DNA of 64,000 nucleotides from Exophiala sp. HKRS030 (lineage: Eukaryota; Ascomycota; Eurotiomycetes; Chaetothyriales; Herpotrichiellaceae): positions 124,001 through 188,000 of the forward strand of contig JAHWDD010000005.1 in the NCBI GenBank assembly GCA_023897205.1, written 5' to 3'. The notes under the pieces were generated by a model, which was given only the letters and a program-made list of their open reading frames with translations, was not told the DNA's origin and did no database searches. The stretch's first letter is position 1; every line of letters starts with the position of its first letter. The position numbers and the translations under genes are program-made. Below are positions 31,346 to 43,118 of the stretch, one piece after another.

Positions 31346-34300
31346 GTTTGCGAAATTTTTGTTTACTTGTCGCTCGCCAGGCGAATGAGACAAGCTTGGG
31401 AAGTCGACTATAGTTGTTATGGATTCACATACGTTCTTTGCAACAGCTGACTAGTCCCTGACCCGTCAATTCGACGAGCCTGGGATCTTGCGAGACAATT
31501 GGCTGATGTCTCTGCTGAAATGGTACGCCAGATGATGTGCGGCGAGCGGTGGTTTAGAAGTGCTGACACGGCAGCAAAAATGTGATACAGGCTCTTTCGT
31601 GCTGGAGATTTTATGCCCGGAGGCAGAATGCCGACGCTGGTACACCCAGTAGCTGGTCGTGGATGTGACCTGTTAGCGGCAAAGCACAACGATGTACTCT
31701 ACCTATCCCCTTGACAGGTTTGATCAAATTGTCTGTTGGAGCGCAAAGCGAGCTGCGTCAAAGACAGCTCGACAGAACTCCTCCTCTTGCACGCCGATGG
31801 GCTGACTGCGTAGGGCAGGTGCCTCGTGGCAAGGTTCCAGAATCTTGCTTGTTTTACACAGCCGCAAAGCAATTGTTTCAGGAAGTGCGAGCAACTCCTG
31901 AAAACGTGGCGCCGAGAGATATCGTGGATCGGGGTCGAGACAATGCGACCGGCCAGGATTGTCGCAGTTTCTTCGAATGATAAGGTCCGTGAGCCGAGTG
32001 TCGCACATGCACCAGCGAGAGGGAGAGACACGAGACCCAAGCCTGCGGCGGGAAGTTGCGTCGACGACGATGCGACCGACGCTGCTGCTGAGTGGACGAT
32101 CGAGGTTCGACGGAGGAGTAAATGGGGTTATTTGCTGAACCGAGCAACGCAGGAGGGCTGTGGTGAGGGTTTCAGACCGCAGATGGTGCGATCGAATCAG
32201 GACCGAGACTTGTGAGAAGAGGATATGGTTCGCTTAGATACGTAGGCGATTGCGGGCGCCCTGAAAGAGCGTATAGAGGGGAAGTGAGAAGGAAGAAACA
32301 AGAGGTTGCAGTTCAAAGAAGATGCGGTTTGTCGCAGTCGAGTCGAGGTGACAGTGGCAGATGAAAGACCCGTTCAACAGTCTCTCTACTACTCTTTAGC
32401 TCCCGTTCTCCAGTTTTTGGCCACTGCTGCATTCGGACAGATAATGCACAGAGCACTTTTCAGAACCTAGGAAGATAAAGTCGATAGCGGAAGACGAGCG
32501 AAGGCACAGGGGGGGAGACGCTGCGTAATTTGCCAGGCGCATCTAGTGCCCAGCCGGTGGCTTATTTGGGGTACTCGGCCTCTACTCCGGGTACCAGAAA
32601 GCCTCCCAGTGCCCACCCCATTCCCCCCCATTCGAAGCCGGAGACAGTGATCCTGCTCGTCTGTCTCCCTCACATGCAGTGCACCCATTCCCAACACCGC
32701 ACCCAGAAGCTCAATCAACCACTCAGCCCTCCACCCCCTCTCTTCTGACAAAAATCTCAATTGACAACTCCTATCTGTCGTATCTACATTTGCGATAAAC
32801 AGATCCTGTATTCATCTGGCTAGTAGGTCACAACAACATTGGGAAATCGTACGACGATCGCGTGAAATCTCGGATTGGCTGCTGCTGGTCCCTCTGCGAG
32901 CGGCACCGCATACGACGCTATCGTGGAGCTTCTTTGGCGGAGGTACATACATACGTACTGGTACCAACACCTCAGCACCCACCAGTCGGAGGGGGAAATG
33001 AACCCATTGATCACAGATTCGACGTGACATATATACGAGGTGGGCATGCGATCGATGACTGCCCATCTTGTACGATTCAGGCCATTTTGTGACAGCTGCA
33101 GCTTGCCTATTGCTGAAGCCTCACTAGCTATCCGAAGTCATGCAACATATGCCGGAAGTCTAGCAAGCATTCAGCCCACGTGCACAAACCTTGATGTTCC
33201 CTTCATGACCCCTTGCTGACCCCTTCGCTTCAGGATTGCAGTTGTTTTGTTACGCGGTACGGATATTGACCATCACCACAGGCAGCACGGCATACTGTAC
33301 CTCGTACCGTCCCCCTCTCACAGATCGGCCCTCGGGCTCGTGGCGACCTCGTGTCACCATTTTCGTCCCTCGGTCGATCATTTCGCCCCTTTGAAAATCC
33401 CTTTCGCACGAGCCTATCAACACACGATGTATCCATGTACTAGAACAGAGTACAAGAACACAGGATTCGATGGCAAGAGAATCAAGGTCCGAATAAAAGC
33501 GTGAAGCCTGATATTTGAAGACACCTGCCTAGGGACTTTTAGCGGCCACGCTTGGTGGTCTACTGTACGCGTACTACGTACAGTACATGCATGAGGGCAG
33601 TCAGGACAGCCATCTCTCCACCTTCAAAACCCCCGTCAGCTTCAGCCCACGCTTATCGGGCTCCCGGGTCAGGGGCCTGTCCACAATAATAAGGCCCTGT
33701 GCCTCCCTTAGGCTCGTTCCTTGTTCCTGTCCAAGACTTGCTAGGCACCGCACCATCCCTGCAGGACTTGACAAAGGTCTCCCGCACTATTGATAATGGG
33801 CTTCTCACGCCTTCCCTAGGGAAAAGATCCTGCAGGTGCCAATTTTCAATGGTGACGATCCTTACCAGTTCCGAGTGCCAGCCTCCCAATATCAATACCT
33901 GAGCAGGAATCCACTCTCGAACGGCAGTCAGCATCAAAATCAACGCACTCAGTCGAGCCTCGATCACGATCCATGGCTGAATATTGGTTTTGGACACATG
34001 CGAGGAAGAAGCTGCCACCATCTCGACTATTAAGTTTCTGGCGCACAATAAAAGGTCCATGACTTTGCACCATGTGCTCATGACGTTGCTCGACACGAGC
34101 TCCAAGACATTCCTTCCACCTGGTGCGCCACTTCAGCTGAGAACTGGCTTGTGCTTTGCAACCCCCATTTCAGAGGGCGAATCGAAGGGCCCCGAGCCGC
34201 TGAGTGCAGGGGTCACGAAAACGTGGCAACGGCAAGCTTGTTTTGCCGCTTTCCAGGGTCGCCTAGGCCTAATTGTTTGTATCCGGTTCGGAGTGCTTGG

Positions 34301-35179
34301 ACGGATCGTCTCCCGCCCAGCCTCGAACACTCTTCAAAGCTGTAGGAGTGACTTGGTTTTCTGCTGATCACAACGTACACACATTCCATTCAAAATAGCG
34401 TACTCCGTACAAGTCCAACAGATGCCAACAACAAACTTCATCCTTTGATTGCTCCGAAGGAAATCAATAGGCTCTGTGGGTTCCTCGCGTGGCTTTCAGC
34501 CCGCTACGAGGAACGAAGCGACGCGCGCCCTCCACTACTGCAGCCACCAGTCGTCATGATTATTCGGGTCGTTGACTCAAAGCGAGACTTTCCGCCCGAT
34601 ATTGAAATCAAACCTGACAGCTTGACTGCCCAGCCGACCACGGTGAAACTGTCTAAAACCTGACGTTGCCGTTATGCAGAGAATTTGACTGGCTACTGTG
34701 TCTCCCGCTTGACCAATCGCTCCTTGATGTGGACATGTCGACTTTGAAAGAAACACAAGTTCCCACACAGCTGAGCCCATGCCTTTGGGCTATACAAGTA
34801 CTGACTTGTCTGATTTGTATGACAGTGGGAAGATAGTTCCCCGCAGGATCCCGAACCTGTGGAAGAACAGGACACATCACTTTCTCACCGGCCCAGCCGT
34901 CTTGTCACCCAATTTAGTCTACGCTGCGGTCCTAAGTTGATTAACGAAACATAGTAGATGAGCCGTTCGGCGACGAACGACCGGCCTAAACATGACGTGC
35001 TTCATCGAGGTCGATCTTGTGCAGAGAAAGGTTGGTACCACCGGGTTGGGTGCTCTGATGATCATCACAAGGCATCGTACTACTCTCCTGTCACTCCGAG
35101 TACTGTACAGCTTCGAGCGACATCCCATTGACTGCATCAATCAACTACCTTGCTTGGCGCAGCCCCGGGAATGCACGGG
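31346..35179. other. Gene-poor region upstream of the bHLH gene
   Basis: About 3.8 kb with no gene I can support. The first 1.4 kb upstream of the bHLH start is probably its promoter and a long 5' UTR, with CT-rich blocks at 32490-32760. One TACTCCGTA nonamer occurs at 34401. Several open frames of 60-150 codons on both strands lack ATG starts or motifs. Confidence 0.5.
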
Positions 35180-35625
35180 TCTTGTCAACTGTGAATCATT
35201 CTCCGCCTTGAGAAGATCTTTAACTGTGTCCACAAGAGTGACATCTAGGGGGGTATAACCTATGTCCAACATTTTGCAAGCTTTGCTTTCAGCAAGCTGA
35301 TACGTGTCTTGATCGAGCTGGAAGCCTGGTTCTTCCTGGGATATTCGGTCTTTTGATGCCCAGAAAGTGGTTTGGCAGAATATGCGCAGCGACCTGATGG
35401 TAAAAATGAGAACCAACAACGAATCTCTAGCCTCCAGCACTCTCGACTTGATAAGCCCTAACATCAGCAAAATTTGCGGACTCAGGGTCAGGGACATTAA
35501 GACATCGAGCCATTGACCAACTTCTAGATTATTTTGGTTGGCACATTGAGGTGTTCGAGAGATTTGACACCTCCAAGGGAAGACCCAAAATCCCGAGGTG
35601 TCTTGACTGAGGCTAGGGGGAAGGC
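35180..35625 (-). pseudogene. Relic of a Gre2-like NAD(P)-dependent epimerase/reductase
   Basis: Family motifs appear in order but in different frames on the minus strand. Going down the gene: FGSSLGGVKSLEHLN (family YGPPxxPVxSLDHLN) near 35530-35590; NFADVRAYQVESAGG, where the usual DVRDVAxAH box is shortened; an in-frame TAG at 35427-35429; RFVVGSHFYHQVAAHIL just after it; then in another frame EEPGFQLDQDTYQLAESKA and YTPLDVTLVDTVKDLLKAE, the typical end of the family. The N-terminal Rossmann part (GxxGxxG) was not found. At least one nonsense codon and two frame changes make this a dead copy of an extended SDR (Gre2, dihydroflavonol-4-reductase-like). No intact parent copy lies in the window. 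Confidence 0.65.
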
Positions 35626-36755
35626 TGACACGTTCAATTTCATACAATTTGTACGTCAAGTCAGCCATGGGTGATGATAAAACGGCGCTTCCAAGGACTA
35701 GCAGCCACTGGCGAGGGAGAGTTTTGGTTCCAGTGAAATGTTCCAATCAAGGAACTTATCACCCAATAATTGAACAGTGACCACAATATGGCAGTAATAA
35801 GTGCTATGTAGGATTCATAGTTAAGAGAGAAGACTTTTTATATTCGGTTTGCATTAAGTAATAATTCCTGCCTTTGAAAAGAGCCTTGTTTGTATCAAGG
35901 TCGATAACGAGGCTGTGTTGTTTATTTTCCCCGCAAACCAAAATGGATAAAGCCTCGTCAGGCAACAAGGGACTTTCAACCATTTCAACAATCTCCACGT
36001 CTGCACTTTTGTCGAGAATCAGTTATTGCAAAGCCTTCACTCCCGGATCTTTGGTTGCATTTGAGCCTCAATCAGGCTACGAATAGGCTACGAATATACT
36101 AGCTTCGAGTTTAGTGAAACCATGGACAGTCCCAATATCCATAACATTGATGTCTGGATTCACCATGTCTTCTCAATCGCCACGATACCAATACGTTTCC
36201 GTACTACTAGATGTGAAGTATGCGATGGGAAACCCACACGCTCTAGGCAGCTTCATTAGGTTCCGCCGATGGCTACAGTGAAGAGGCTGATGTTGTGGCT
36301 CCTTAATGACATCGAACTAAGCTCCAGCACAAAAGATGCTCTCAACAGGAGGCAGACTTGAGGTCGCGGAGCAAATCCCATGAGGTATAAGTAAAACATA
36401 TTTCATCTGCCACACAAGGGTCTCAGGGACATGGACTCTGACCCTTTCATTGCTGCTTGATTCCTTATTCTAGCAACAAAGAGTGTTTGACTCATACCAC
36501 CATATTCTGTCCTCATTGAAATCAGCTCGCATTGCACTTGAGTGAAGGGGTGTGGCGAGAACATCACCGCTCGCTTTCACCGCAATCGGCGTATCACAAC
36601 GTCTAGTGCACAAGTTTCCTGGATTGTGTCTTCAACGTCGCTTGTGTAACGGAACAAACGACGCAAACAAAAGTGCAATCATCGCCTATATCTATCATCA
36701 GGAACTTCCCATCAGTTGTACCAACTACATCTTTACTCTCCCAAAAGAAGTCATC
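35626..36755. other. Intergenic region upstream of VWA-Hint gene
   Basis: 1.1 kb that includes the promoter of the VWA-Hint gene. The N-terminal part of the decayed reductase would be expected in its left end, but I could not recognise it. Otherwise nothing is seen. Confidence 0.45.
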
Positions 36756-39077
36756 ATGACCAGAAGTGGGAAAACCTCTCGCAGCATCTCGTCCACAGGC
36801 GAAGACGACTTCCTCATGGTGACCAATCCGGAACCGGAATCTCAAGCAACCTTCAAACTCCCACTACGTCCAAATCAGACCGGCAATAGTCAGCATGGCA
36901 TCTCTGTGGAAGTTCAAGCGTTGCAGGAGAGCGAGTACCTCATGGTGTCGATTCAGCCACCTAAACAACCGGAACAAGATCTTGAACGAGCCTCGTGCGA
37001 CATCGTTTTGGTCATCGACGTCTCCGGCAGCATGAACGAAGCAGCACCTCAACCTGATGTCAAAGATCCGTTTGAGAGCGAGGCTGCAGGTCTCAGTATA
37101 TTGGATCTCACGAAACACGCAGCGCGGACTGTTCTCCAGACGCTCACAGAAAACGATAGACTTGCGATTGTCACATTCAGCCATAGTGCGACGGTAAGCT
37201 GGACATCACTCTGGGTATGTCAAAGGGCCGTCCTAACATTCGGAATATAGATCGTTCAAAACCTCATTCCTATGACCCGCGAGCACAAACGAGAAACTGT
37301 GAAGCGCATTACCTCGATCCGCTGTGGAGGCTCTACGAATCTGTGGGCCGGCATTCGGACGGGACTCAACCTCTTTGAGAAGACCAACCATGTCGGCAAC
37401 TTCCAGGGTCTTTATGTCCTCACTGACGGTATGCCAAACCACATGTGTCCCCAGCAAGGCTACGTGGCCAAACTCGAACCCATCTTGTCGTCTTTGAGCG
37501 AAAAGATTCCCACTGTTCCCACAATTCACACCTTCGGATTTGGCTACGGCATTAGGTCAGCTCTCATGCAGTCCATCGCAGAAACTGGCAACGGTAACTA
37601 CAGCTTCATCCCCGACGTTGGCATGATCGGGACAGTCTTCGTCCACGCGGCAGCCAATCTTTTCACCACCTTTGCGACATCTGCTATCCTCGAAGTCACC
37701 ATTCCTGACAACACCTCCATCGAGAGCGTTGGTCTTCAGGACTTTGTGATCCCCAAAATCGGCAAACCGTACGCCTTGCGCCTTGGAAACATTCAATACG
37801 GCCAGAACCGCGACCTTGTCTTCGCCAAGGGACACGGCGATGGCACCCCTGTCTCCATCACCCTCAAGTACAAGTTGTCAACCGGTGTCGAGTACAGCAT
37901 CGACTACTCACCTACGACCCTCTCCACTCCTGGAGTTCCTCTACCTATCTCAAACTACCACTTCTTCCGAGCTCGACTGTGCGCTTTTCTTTGCACACTA
38001 TTCCCGGTCAAGCAAAACGGCGAACACGACTATGTCATTTCACCCGACCAACTAGTGAAGGCCGAGGCGGGCTTGCGTGAGCTCACATCCAGCATTCGCG
38101 CCGCCTTGGCCAATTATGGCGATGAAAGTCTTTCATCGATCCTGCAGGACCTCGAGGGCGAGGAGCCGGCGGGCCAAGTGAGCAAAGCCATGAGCCACTC
38201 TTCGCGACGACAGTTCTGGGCGAAATGGGGACATCGGTACCTGCCTAGTCTTCTGCACGCGCACCAGCGCCAACTGTGCAACACCTTCAAGGACCCCGGC
38301 CCGCTCCTGTACGGCACGACGAGTCCGTTGTTCATCAAGTGCCGCGGTGAACTCGACACTGCGTTCGACAACCTGCCCCCGCCGCATCCCAGCCGCCCGG
38401 AGCGCGTGGTTCCGGTGTACGACGAGCGCGGAGCCGTGAGCGGGACGAGGAGCGTGCCACACACCCGTGTCGCCAGCATGCGGAGCTGGAACAACAGCAA
38501 CACACCGTGCTTCGCCGGCGAGTGCCCCGTCAAATTGGCCAGCTACCAGGGAGGGTTCATACCGGCGCACGATGTGGCGCCGGGCACTGTTGTCTGGACG
38601 CCGCTCGGGAGGAGACGCGTGGAGTCTGTCGTCGCCACCGAAGTCGACGGTGTCAACATGTGCAAGGTCGGAGGGGGACAGCTCGAAGTCACAGAGTGGC
38701 ATCCCATCATGCACGATGGGAAGTGGGTACTTCCACGCGACGTGGCAGAGAGTGTCACACCGTTCACGGGGACCGTGTATTCGTTCTTGCTCCAGTCTGA
38801 TGACGACCCCAACGCACATGCCGCCGAGGTTGGAGGACTCTTTTGCGTCACACTGGGACATGGCTTGGTGGGAGGAGGCGACAGCGGAGTCGACGACGAC
38901 GTCAGAACGCATCCATTTTTTGGTGACTGGGCCAAAGTCTCCGAAAATCTGGACAGACTCACGTGGGATCACGACTGGGAGGCGAAAGTGTGCATCGGAC
39001 TGGAGAGAGACGATGCGACCGGGCTGGTTTGTGGGTTCAAAGGCCTGGATAAACAGCCTGAGAGTCCGGAATGGTAG
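36756..39077 (+). CDS. von Willebrand factor A domain-Hint (hedgehog/intein) fusion protein
   Basis: Two exons, 36756-37193 and 37251-39077, over a 57 bp intron (GTAAGC...CCTAACAT...TAG), 754 residues. I use the ATG at 36756 (MTRSGKTSRS); the frame upstream has only GTG. Residues about 80-260 form a VWA domain with a complete MIDAS start (D88-V-S-G-S92) and later GGSTNLWAG and LTDGMPN. A beta-rich middle region (the Vwaint-type segment) follows. From about residue 563 a Hint domain begins at PCFAGECPV (Cys566, the place of the autoprocessing cysteine), with PGTVVWTPLGRRRVESVV, VTEWHPI and FCVTLGHGL; it ends with THPFFGDWAKV, a typical fungal Hint tail. Known families are Vwaint and Vint. Whether the Hint part self-cleaves is not known. 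There is no signal peptide, so it is probably cytosolic. Confidence 0.88.
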
Positions 39078-40371
39078 ATACCAATGGACGAGCCATGACG
39101 GGGCCTTGAGCCAGAGGTTGGTAGGGTCGATCGGCCTGAGGGAGACAACGGATCTTCTGAGTGACGAGAGTGAGACTTTGCTTTGAGACTTTGTACGGGG
39201 TACGCTATCAAAGACAGAGAGGGCATCGAGGCCACACGGGGCTAGAACCTTTTTCATATGTCAGATTGTGTTCTTGTTTTACGACAGCATAAGAATAGAA
39301 AACGGAATGATGATTGGTTTTGATTTTCAAAAAGGGGTGAGGCTCGCCATCTCATCTCCGCCTCTGTCAGATCCAAAGAGATATCCTCTTCACTCTGTGC
39401 GAGTTATACTCGAGATTGGCTTGGAGCATCGCTCGCATGTGATATATTTTGTACTTTCACTGTACCTTCACCGTACATTGTGCTGGCACCACTCGTTGTT
39501 ACTGTTCATCTCAGTAGAATTGGACACGCGATTAAGACAAGATACTAACACACACACACACACGCACGCATTGAGGGTGACGTGAGATCAGAATTAATTC
39601 CCCCTGATTGTCTCGAAATAAAAGAAAGGCTCAAATCAAGATCATCTCTGAGGGGCAACTTTTTTGTCTCTTGTACAGTGGTAAGTCGTTAATGTTCCGC
39701 CATTGGGTGTGTTTGTGCATGTACTGGGATTTCCAGTAATGGCATTTCTTTCATCGGTTACTCTATGTTCTCTTTTCAAACAGCATACATTTGCCTCCTT
39801 TTTTTTTGGAAAGAAACATGAATACGACTCGTACAAAGAGATGATTCCCAGATAAAAAGAGAACCAGGGCCAAAACGAGGCTGACGACAACACTAGAGAG
39901 ATATCCTCAAGGTAGGTAAGGCAGTTGTTGTGTTTGCCGTACGTCGTCCCACCGAGGCCAATCAGCAACCTCCGTCAGGGGTTCGGAAGACTCGAGACTC
40001 AGAAAGTTGTCCGCATAGAAAAGATGTGATCCTAGTGTGACAGGTCGAAGACACACATTTCTGGCTACTACATCGGCTTGCATACTCTTTTATATTATAA
40101 CAGGAGTAAAGGAGGAAGCACCAGGTGTACTTAGGGCGTGCCTGTAACTTAATAACAACAACCTCGAACTCAGAGGTACACCTTGCACGTAGAGACTCTG
40201 TCAGCTGCGACGTTCAAAACGTTTCTGTGAACTGCCTGCGCTGCGTGCGCAACAGCGCTATCATTATCGTAAAACTCTTCTTGATTGTGTGTCTGCCTAT
40301 TTACTTACTACTCCATTCTCTGCAGGAGGAAAAGTCACTCACCCCACGCGTATCTCTCAACCAATCTTAGC
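39078..40371. other. Intergenic region
   Basis: About 1.3 kb, with an (AC)8 tract at 39548-39563 and a T-rich tract near 39800. The first membrane helix expected for the neighbouring MFS pseudogene was not found here. Confidence 0.5.
39548..39563. repeat. (AC)8 microsatellite
   Basis: Eight uninterrupted AC units in noncoding sequence, running into a short ACGC variant. Confidence 0.85.
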
Positions 40372-42167
40372 ATGCTGGAAAAGACTTTCTGTAGCTGTTC
40401 TAACACATCCTCTGCAGGTCCCAGTCAGCACTATGTCTGGATTTCGCTTGTCTGCACCCTAAGCGGTGCTATTGTGATGTTGATCGGTGGTCGACTTACG
40501 GATATTTTCGGTCGCCGCTGGTTCTTTACTTTGGGAAATGCCTTGTTCGTATCACTCTCTCCGGCCATCAGAGATGGTCATGCTAACCAGAACAGAGGTG
40601 CTATAGGTGCTCTTGTGGCTGTTGTAAGTTCAATTGCTATGAGGAGACACAAGAACTCTGCGTGAGGCTGATCAGAAGAAGACTGCTCATTCTATCGATA
40701 TCCTTCTCGGCGCCAGCGTTCTTATCGGTCTTGCCGCCGGTGTCGGTCATTGCTGGCCGCTAGCTATGGATGAGCTGATCGCGAACAAACACCGAGGCTT
40801 ATGACCGCAGCCATGTTCGTATGGGTTCTCTCATTTGGTGGCTTCGCACCAGTCGTTGGGCGTTCCTTCGTGGAGCAGACCTCTGTCGGGAGGAGAGGAT
40901 GCTACTGGCTTGCTCTTGCTATCGAAGCTAGCTCTGCTTTGCTATTCTTCTTTTTCTATCATCCGCCTCCATTCACGCTACTCCACAAGGGTAAAAGGTT
41001 GACTTTGAAGTCCTGTATGGATATGCTCGACCTCGGAGGAATCATTCTTGTGACGGCTGGATTTGTCCTTCTTTTGATGGGAATCTCCTGGGGTGGGCAG
41101 CAGTAGGTATTCCTAGAACTTCTTGACAGGCTGTGACTCAAGTCTGGCCAGGTCATCGGCTGTATCATTGGAGGCGCTGTATTGATTGCTGCCTTTGCAG
41201 CCTATCGTAAGGTTCATCCTTGTTTACCCAATAAATGACTCCCTAAATCTCTGCAGAGCTCTACTTTCCCCAGCCTTACCCTCTACTACCGGCCCACATT
41301 TTCAAGAACACCCCTTACCTGATGGTCGTCTTTTCCGGACTATTCATCACGGTCTCCTTCTACCTCAACTCGTTCCTTTGGCCCATAGCAGCTGCCGGCC
41401 TATACCCTGGCAGTCTTTTATCTGTTGGCTGGATTACCACCTGCGTTGGCGCCAACATTCTCCTTGGAGGTATCCTGGCAGGGTGCTTTGTCAAAATCCT
41501 GTGTCACCACAAATGGGAGATGATAATCTACAACTGTATTGGTGCAGGCTTTTGGGCAGCCATGGCGGGATCAAACCCGGGCAACAAGTCAACAAGCATC
41601 GCCGTCGTCGTATTAGCTTCCACTGTGGTGGGCGCAGTGGAATGTATCATTTACACACTGGCCATGCTACTTTGTGATCCAGAGGATCTTAGTCTGTCAT
41701 TTGGAGTGATGGCGTCTTTCCGAACTCTCCTAGCCTCTGTGGCGACTGCTATCTATGGCAGTGTTCTCACTAACAAGCTAACCATCAACATTCTCAAGTA
41801 CGTTATCCCTGTGGCTATAGAACAAGGTCTTCCTGCTTCAGAGATTCCTTCACTCATTCAAGGGCTATCAACTGGAAATCCCTCGGCTCTCAAAGGCATC
41901 GCACCGAGTATTATAGCCGCGTCATTTACGGCATTCCAGCATGCTTATACGGTTACATTCCGACTCATATATCTATCATGTCTATCGTGAGGACTTCTTG
42001 CCATTGTCTTCGCATGTTTCGTTCCCCATATGGAGAATTATTTTACAGACTTTGTCGGCAAGAAGCTCCAGGGAAGGGAAATCGAGGCTCTGATGGAGAA
42101 ACAATCGAACTTTTCGCATCTTGAAGAAAAGTCACAACAGGTTGAGGAAAGGGTCGAGGACGCGTGA
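40372..42167 (+). pseudogene. TRI12-like MFS efflux pump, inactivated
   Basis: Segments of a 14-helix MFS pump of the fungal TRI12-like family are read in order: GAIVMLIGGRLTDIFGRRWF, GASVLIGLAAGVG followed by DELIANKHRGL, VWVLSFGGFAPVVGRSFVEQ, LFFFFYHPPPF, LLLMGISWGGQ, LYFPQPYPLLPAHIF, and the C-terminal FASFRTLLASVATAIYG-type helix. Damage: a one-base loss at about 40802 shifts the frame just where HRGL should meet W-T-A-A-M; an in-frame TGA at 41988-41990 stands where the alignment expects Trp (YLSCLS-stop-GLLAIVFACFVPH), after which the same frame stays open to 42165-42167. Two introns with good splice ends (41106-41150, 41209-41256 region) are still in place, so decay is recent. The N-terminus with helix 1 is missing or diverged. 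It borders the catabolic cluster and may be its former transporter. Confidence 0.8.
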
Positions 42168-42674
42168 AGCATCTGAGATCTTCCAACAGGTTTTGTCGTG
42201 ATCCAAAGAAGTATTTCTGTTCCTCTCTGAATCCCACAAGGCCACCTTGCTCGTCTTATGAGCCTTTCATAGTGACTGCAAATGCCTCACCGGCTATAGC
42301 AGTCATCAGTGGTACCAGCTAGTAAAATACAAAATTGCACAGATTATTTGCTATGCTTGCTAAGCCACCAGTGGAACTTGTGGTCGTGGCCACATGGCGT
42401 GGTGGCTCTACAGAATTCTCGCCGCATAACTTTTCCTCCCCATTGCATGTGTACATGACGTTGAGCCGAAACAGAAACCCCAGCTATCCCGAAAATGCCG
42501 GCGACATTCCAGTCCAATCGCGGTCCACGGCTTGAAGGACCTCGTCGAACCACAAGCTCTTCATCAGCCTTTGCTAAATATCCCAGCGCCCCAGTTCATT
42601 TTGTCGAGTGCCAGAAGTAAGAAAGACCACTATCCCTTGTCTTACCACATAATACCCGCAACTGTGCGACTCAA
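42168..42674. other. Intergenic spacer
   Basis: About 500 bp after the dead pump; the right part is the promoter of the SRPBCC gene. Nothing else is seen. Confidence 0.45.
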
Positions 42675-43118
42675 ATGGCTCCCCCTCTGACAAAGGTTCT
42701 TGAAAAGCAGGTGACATGGGAGACTCCCATCGAGCAAATATGGGCCCTGCTATCAAGTTTCGGGGCTCTCAAGGCCTGGATGCCGATCAAATCTTGCACC
42801 GTCGACGGCCATGGAATTGGCACCGTACGCACTGTGATGGCCGGAGGGGTTGCAGCGTCCGCCAGCCGCGCGTATGAAACTTTGGAGGTGCTAGATCAAG
42901 AACAGCACCTTATCTCTTACAAGGTGGAATTTGAGGGAGGGCAGGTTCCCACCCTCTATGGCAATTGGAAACTCGAAAGTCGGGGCGAGGGCTCAACTAC
43001 GGTGACATGGTGGATCGACTCCAAGGAGGCCACTGAGGACGCTATCCCAGCAAACGCGGCCACCTTTGAGCCTTTCGTGCTGGAGGCTTTGAGGGGTTTG
43101 AAGAAGGCTTTGTCTTGA
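42675..43118 (+). CDS. SRPBCC-superfamily (polyketide cyclase/dehydrase-like) protein
   Basis: A single exon of 147 residues. The pattern is that of the START/Bet v 1-like helix-grip fold: an N-terminal strand then WETPIEQIWALLSSFGALKAW, GIGTVRTVM, the beta-strand pair YETLEVLDQEQHLISYKV, a last strand TVTWWID and the long C-terminal helix AATFEPFVLEALRGLKKAL. Such small proteins form a deep hydrophobic cavity and act as cyclases, lactonase-like enzymes or ligand carriers. No catalytic residue can be named. As first gene of the catabolic cluster it may bind or convert a hydrophobic intermediate; that is inferred from position only. Confidence 0.75.
   Translation: MAPPLTKVLEKQVTWETPIEQIWALLSSFGALKAWMPIKSCTVDGHGIGTVRTVMAGGVAASASRAYETLEVLDQEQHLISYKVEFEGGQVPTLYGNWKLESRGEGSTTVTWWIDSKEATEDAIPANAATFEPFVLEALRGLKKALS

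Noticed and set aside
31711..32215. Overlapping open frames of 89-129 codons upstream of the bHLH gene
   Set aside because: Frames on both strands are of similar length, with no motif, and they probably lie in the promoter or long 5' UTR.
34838..34865. GGTTCGGGATCC on the minus strand, like a tRNA B-box
   Set aside because: Stem pairing of the T-arm fails and no acceptor partner exists upstream.
38133..39257. A 374-codon minus-strand frame opposite the VWA-Hint gene
   Set aside because: It is antisense to a clear coding exon of high GC, where long antisense frames arise by codon bias.
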